A DNA stretch of 21,199 nt from Astrocystis sublimbata. Lineage: Eukaryota > Ascomycota > Sordariomycetes > Xylariales > Xylariaceae. This document shows positions 17,583 through 21,199 of this stretch, piece after piece. Under the pieces are notes generated by a model. That model ran no database searches and had not been told where the DNA came from. It worked only from the letters and a program-made list of their open reading frames with translations. Position numbers and translations under genes: made by a program. Location of the stretch: positions 1-21,199 of the forward strand of contig JAJNNY010000154.1 in assembly GCA_022453515.1 (NCBI GenBank), in the 5' to 3' direction. Within the stretch, counting starts at the first letter, position 1. Each line of letters opens with the position of its first letter.

Positions 17583-18632
17583 CTACTTAGTATCATTCTC
17601 CTGCTCGCAGATGATAGCTAAGGCTTCGCCTACTTCGATCTCCTCTACAGCAAACATTGGCAGGACAAATGCTAGGTCGTCCGCCGCAGCTTCCAGAAGG
17701 TCGCAAAGGAAATCGCCACCCGGCGGGACTTCGAAGGAGAAGCTTGTGTCAATGTAGGATTCATCCATTGGTTGAGGTGGAATATACTGCGGACCCGCGA
17801 AATCTGTAGTTCGTTAGTTGTTACTGTGACATCCTCTTGTCCATGAAGCTGCAACGGATTACGCAAGAAAGGGGGCTTTATTTTGAGACTTACTAAGCGC
17901 GTTACAGAGCGTAATCTGCTCTGGCGTTTCGTGAGGCGCATCCCGCCGCAGGAAACTCGGCAGCCACCAAGGACCGGCATCGCGCCGTGCGCGGAAGCCA
18001 AGGACAGAATGCGTGGCGGTATAACAGTTATCCTGGGTCGCAGACACCTTGACTGCGTTGGCAATGGTCTGGATCATTGCCTCACGAATCTGAGACAGCT
18101 CGTAGCTGCTGCTCTCGACACTGACGACGAGCTCGCCCTCTGTCTCAAGGACTTCGGACGAATCGATAAATGCAACGCCACCGATAGTTGCTTTGGCTGT
18201 TGAACAGCTCGTGAAGCCATTGCCCGTTGGTGTTGGACAGATGCTCTCTAGAGCGCTCGAGACGCTGGTGTAAAGTTCGTCTGCAGTTAGTGTTCCAACG
18301 TGCACGTAAGAGGATCCGACCTGGAGAGTCACGGTGGCTGTCTCAGATGTACATCCTGGAAGGCTGGTGAATGTGCAGCTTGCGCCCCAGGGGGAGTCTT
18401 GCGAGCAAAGAGAGCACCCGCTCATAAAAGCAGGACCCCAGCCGGTCGAAATTGTGATGTCTCTCTGATCTAAAGTCGGGGTTGGCTGAGGCATCTCTAC
18501 ACCTGGCTGTTGTGTCGTCCTGTCTGTGGAGGGAGACGTTGGCGTTGCTGTTTGAAGCGGAAAGATGTCGACACTATTTGCCAGGCTCGAACGAAGGAGC
18601 AAAGAAATCATAGAGATGGTTAACTTATGCAT
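17583..18632 (-). CDS. Unrecognised secreted Cys-containing protein
   Basis: Two exons: 18632-17894 and 17803-17583. The 90-nt intron (17893-17804) has GTAAGT, an ACTAAC branch point and CTACAG. The product is 319 aa. The ATG at 18632 gives a clean signal peptide (MHKLTISMISLLLRSSLANS); an upstream in-frame ATG at 18659 would add nine residues. A Pro/Thr-rich stretch (about 25-55) precedes the core. The core begins TGWGPAFMSGCSLCSQDS and runs to about residue 205. Ten cysteines occur in the mature part (73, 76, 86, 94, 132, 143, 203, 243 and two in exon 2), an even number suited to disulfides. Dibasic sites ARR|D and LRR|D at 216-230 bracket a short Trp-containing peptide. The C-terminus is strongly acidic (EVPPGGDFLCDLLEAAADD, VEEIEVGEA). 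TATAAAT sits 91 bp upstream. No family is recognised; extracellular location is the only firm inference. Confidence 0.75.
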
Positions 18633-18722
18633 TGTATGTATTCCAAGCCAATTATTCATCAGATGATATTGTAATGGCAACTCTATCACGATTCAACGAG
18701 GAACTTGGAGACAACAGAGAGG

Positions 18723-18729
18723 ATTTATA
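18723..18729 (-). promoter_or_regulatory. Putative TATA box for the secreted-protein gene
   Basis: On the minus strand TATAAAT lies 91 bp upstream of the ATG at 18632. It is well placed and a strong match. Confidence 0.5.
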
Positions 18730-18934
18730 CTAAGATGAGGCATATCACACCTTTGTTAGGCATTAATCCCAGAGTAAGATAGCGGTGGATAGGGGAGAAA
18801 GCTCCGAGAGGCACTTTCTTTCGTCTCGAATTAGAATACGACTTTGCATGCCCATAGAATCCTGCTTATCATCATAATGAACATCTCAATCGTCACCGCC
18901 TGGTGGGGTAAGAATAGGTGGCTAAAAACAAGAG

Positions 18935-19023
18935 CTATTTCGGCGATCCTAACGAGTTAATGCGTGAGATGACAATAATATCATCGCACTTAGCTATTGA
19001 CCGTTAATATCAAGCCGAAATAG
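18935..19023. repeat. 89-bp imperfect foldback (MITE-like)
   Basis: The ends are perfect 10-bp inverted repeats, CTATTTCGGC (18935-18944) and GCCGAAATAG (19014-19023). Pairing continues inward with gaps: CTAACG with CGTTAA, and GATGA with TCATC around the centre. No clear target-site duplication was seen. It could be a small foldback transposon relic or a hairpin RNA. Confidence 0.5.
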
Positions 19024-19581
19024 ACGATTAATCATCTGTTGAATAATCTAAAAATATCTATGCTATTAATGGATTGTTTAATGTTGGGTTGGATATATAG
19101 ATGAAGTCTTGCATGCGGCATAAATATAACGAAGATTCCTAAACTTGTCTAGTCCTTTTCATAGTGTGGTCTTACTGTTAAACTCCTTTATTGCTACCAA
19201 CGTGCATAGACTTTAGCAGAGACGTGTCATTCTTAATATTGCCTGACAAGATCCTGGATAAATCATAGGGGTGCAGGGCCCACAAGAGTCACTGAAGTCA
19301 TTTACTCCAAGGAAAAGGAGACCTTGTTCCGATGAGATCAGTTGTTACCTAGTAGGCTGTGAGCCAGGTTGACTGTTATAGCCACTGATACACTCCATGC
19401 TGGGTAATGGTATCCACGTAGATAAGCGAGCAGGGCATTGTATTAAAGCCGAACTACGGTCAAAATCTATATAATAAAAAATAAGTTAGCACGTGGTAGA
19501 AGGATTAAAACTTATTACCAACTATTACTCTTTAAGATCTAATCCGTACATATCTAAATTTCGCGCAAGATATGGGCATCC

Positions 19582-20397
19582 TTATATGTGCCCTGTATCT
19601 ACCTCGTGCAATTGACGCGACCAATTAGAATGTTCAAGCCGATCATAAACTAAAAACAGCCACACGCTCGGCTTTCTGCCCAGTTTCCTCCCAAAGTCCG
19701 GGTTGTATTCGTTCCCCATGATCATCCTCTCAAGTGATAGTTCTAGCATATCGATCTCATTATGGAATAGGACGCTGTAGAACTTCTCACTGTCTCTCCG
19801 CCCTGGCTGTTCAGCATAGAAACGCCAACCCCATTCGAGCTTGACGAAGAAGTCCCTGATTCCTCTCATGGACCTAAAGGCGCTCATGAATTGTGAGTGG
19901 GTGCGAAGAGCGGTATCTGCATCATGGTTCTGTATTTGGCGGTGAAACCACCCAGTATCATCTTCCTGCACCGATCCAGCGGTTGTGAGATACACAGTGA
20001 CCTGGAGCTTGTTGATGCATGCGACGGTTGCGAGGTGGTCCATAGCGAAACATAGATCCAAGTTGTACATATTAGTCGCAATGTCAGCCGAATATGGGTT
20101 AATACAAGGAAGGACACATTCGAGGTCGCGCAAGTGGCCGAGTACTTGTGGCCACATATGTCTCGTGACAAAAGCCGAGACGTCCAAACGCCTTTGGATT
20201 TGACCGATGGCGATTCTGAAGTCTCCGGACGGGACGACAATGACTCGATTGCAAGAGTAAAGAATTCGAATCGCTTCATAATACAGCTGCCGATTCACTA
20301 AAAGGATCGAACTAGGGTCGATCCAGCAGCCGCAACGTGAGGAGTATCCAGTGCGCGACTGACAGCAGATATGACCTGTTTCAGGGCAACGGCCGTT
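19582..20397 (-). CDS. DUF7730-like protein, N-terminus missing
   Basis: An open frame of 271 codons runs from after a TAG at 20400-20398 to the stop at 19582, with no ATG in its first part. The first residues NGRCPETGHICCQSRTGYSS and RCGCWIDPSSILLVNRQLYYEAIRILYS match the Cys-rich middle and 'VN+QLY.EA' block of a subgroup of the DUF7730/2EXR-like family. The rest (LQVTVYLTTAG, FFVKLEWGW) fits the C-terminal part. The N-terminal F-box-like 'LP.E.R..IY' segment is absent. Upstream DNA becomes AT-rich within a few hundred bases, so the 5' end is probably destroyed. An upstream exon joined at AAGATTAG or GAAACAG is a weaker option. Distinct from the family member at 2270-3527, which has a different insert. 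Confidence 0.6.
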   Translation of the reverse strand, partial: NGRCPETGHICCQSRTGYSSRCGCWIDPSSILLVNRQLYYEAIRILYSCNRVIVVPSGDFRIAIGQIQRRLDVSAFVTRHMWPQVLGHLRDLECVLPCINPYSADIATNMYNLDLCFAMDHLATVACINKLQVTVYLTTAGSVQEDDTGWFHRQIQNHDADTALRTHSQFMSAFRSMRGIRDFFVKLEWGWRFYAEQPGRRDSEKFYSVLFHNEIDMLELSLERMIMGNEYNPDFGRKLGRKPSVWLFLVYDRLEHSNWSRQLHEVDTGHI

Positions 20398-21199
20398 CTA
20401 ATCTTGAGCCAATTTGCAACACTTAAACCCAGTTGCTGGAGAATTCTTGTTTATACAGGAAAGGAAGCGGCAGGCTTGGTGGTAGCTACCGTAAAACACG
20501 TTCGCTTCGTAATACTCCGATGTGATACAGCTTTTAATAATGCGGAGTATATTAAATCCACGCTTCGCATTCTAATAAACTTCTCTAAACGGCGTTATAA
20601 GATCGGTATATGTGAGTATTTAGTACGGATCTCTATAGGGAGAGCGAAAAATCGGAAAGAAATAATTATATCCTCGCTTTTTGTAAAGCAGGCGGTTTGC
20701 TAGGCTAGTTCCCTTAGTTTGGAGTGGCTAGCTCCTTTTTTATAGTCAAGTTCTAACTTTAAGTTTTTAAGTAACCAGGGTATTTAAAAAAGGGTTATAG
20801 AACTATACTTATAATATCCTTAATACTTATATAATAAAATAGTTAGATAGCGAGAGTCTAGTAGGTATTAAAAAGAATATAATAGGCGGTAGCTAACTAA
20901 GAGTTTAGTTATACTTTAGGAATTAGCTTTTAATATTGGTTAATAAGAAAGGCCGGCTTTTTTTACTATTATAATTATTTTATATAATATAATTAAAATA
21001 AATAAACTTTTTAATATAGTATATTTATAATTAATTAAAATTAGTAAATAATAATAAAACTTTTAAATAATAGAATTGCTTTATTAAATAGGAGCTAAAT
21101 AATAAAAAAACGCGAGTTTATAATTAATCTTTTTATATATAAACACTAGTATATTTTATTATAAATAAAAATACTAACTTTTTAATTAATAGCTTTAGA
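20398..21199. repeat. AT-rich island, RIP-like (right edge)
   Basis: Composition drifts from moderately AT-rich (20400-20700) to nearly GC-free after 20750, with TA-rich motifs and no recognisable gene. A 110-codon frame at 20371-20703 has no family motif and is not called. The gradient fits a degraded repeat with partly mutated flank; the original element is not identifiable. Confidence 0.65.

Larger units (their letters stand above)
18633..19581. other. Intergenic with an 89-bp foldback sequence
   Basis: No gene recognised. It holds the promoter of the secreted-protein gene (TATAAAT at 18723-18729), the imperfect palindrome 18935-19023, and an AT-richer patch about 19470-19560 near the end of the truncated DUF7730 gene. 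Confidence 0.5.

Noticed and set aside
20371..20703. Plus-strand frame of 110 codons at the right island edge
   Set aside because: No family motif, AT-driven composition, and antisense to the start of the truncated DUF7730-like gene.
1..21199. A Starship or other giant mobile element spanning the window
   Set aside because: HET and kinase-like cargo fits, but no captain-type (DUF3435) recombinase, terminal repeats or target duplication were found.
1..21199. tRNA, rRNA or CRISPR arrays
   Set aside because: No T-loop GTTCRANNC context with matching stems, no conserved rRNA segments and no spaced repeats were seen by eye; a covariance search was not possible.

Overview
This is a nuclear genomic segment from a filamentous ascomycete (Pezizomycotina; Sordariomycete-like by gene content, but genus not determined). 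Evidence: short 51-100 nt introns with GTAAGT/GTATGT donors and CTAAC-type branch points, fungus-specific families (HET domain, DUF7730/2EXR-like, Zn2Cys6 regulator, Rds1-type ferritin-like, GH128), and nearly GC-free, TA-rich flanks that look like RIP-mutated repeats.

Layout. 1-428: AT-rich island with a 34-bp tandem repeat. 429-2177: broken protein-kinase-like gene (+), whose 5' end is lost at the island edge. 2270-3527: DUF7730-type protein (-, one intron). 4145-5467: GPR1/FUN34/YaaH acetate transporter (-, eight exons, all reconstructable). 5468-7048: no gene recognised. 7049-9134: HET-domain gene (-, one intron, one in-frame TGA). 9135-9624: divergent promoter rich in small inverted repeats. 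9625-10891: PD-(D/E)XK nuclease-like protein (+, one intron). 11626-13280: Zn2Cys6 transcription factor (+), with a 21-nt micro-exon inside the zinc cluster and one in-frame TGA. 13630-18632: three genes on the minus strand, each with a signal peptide: an Rds1-like ferritin-fold protein, a GH128 glucanase and an unrecognised Cys-containing secreted protein. 19582-20397: second DUF7730-type gene (-), N-terminus missing. 20398-21199: a second, increasingly AT-rich island.

How it fits together. The left half reads as an accessory compartment of self/non-self and lineage-expanded families (kinase-like, HET, nuclease), next to an intact transporter. The right half is a secreted-protein run that could relate to cell-wall or stress/starvation biology. 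Three genes (kinase-like, HET, Zn2Cys6) keep their reading frames and conserved motifs but each carries a single premature stop, as expected for recently inactivated or polymorphic accessory genes. Both genes that abut the AT-rich islands have lost their 5' ends. The best candidate for an unusual system is the head-to-head HET / PD-(D/E)XK pair sharing one 490-bp regulatory interval. All gene models were spliced by eye from the DNA. Family assignments rest on recognised motifs, not on database searches.
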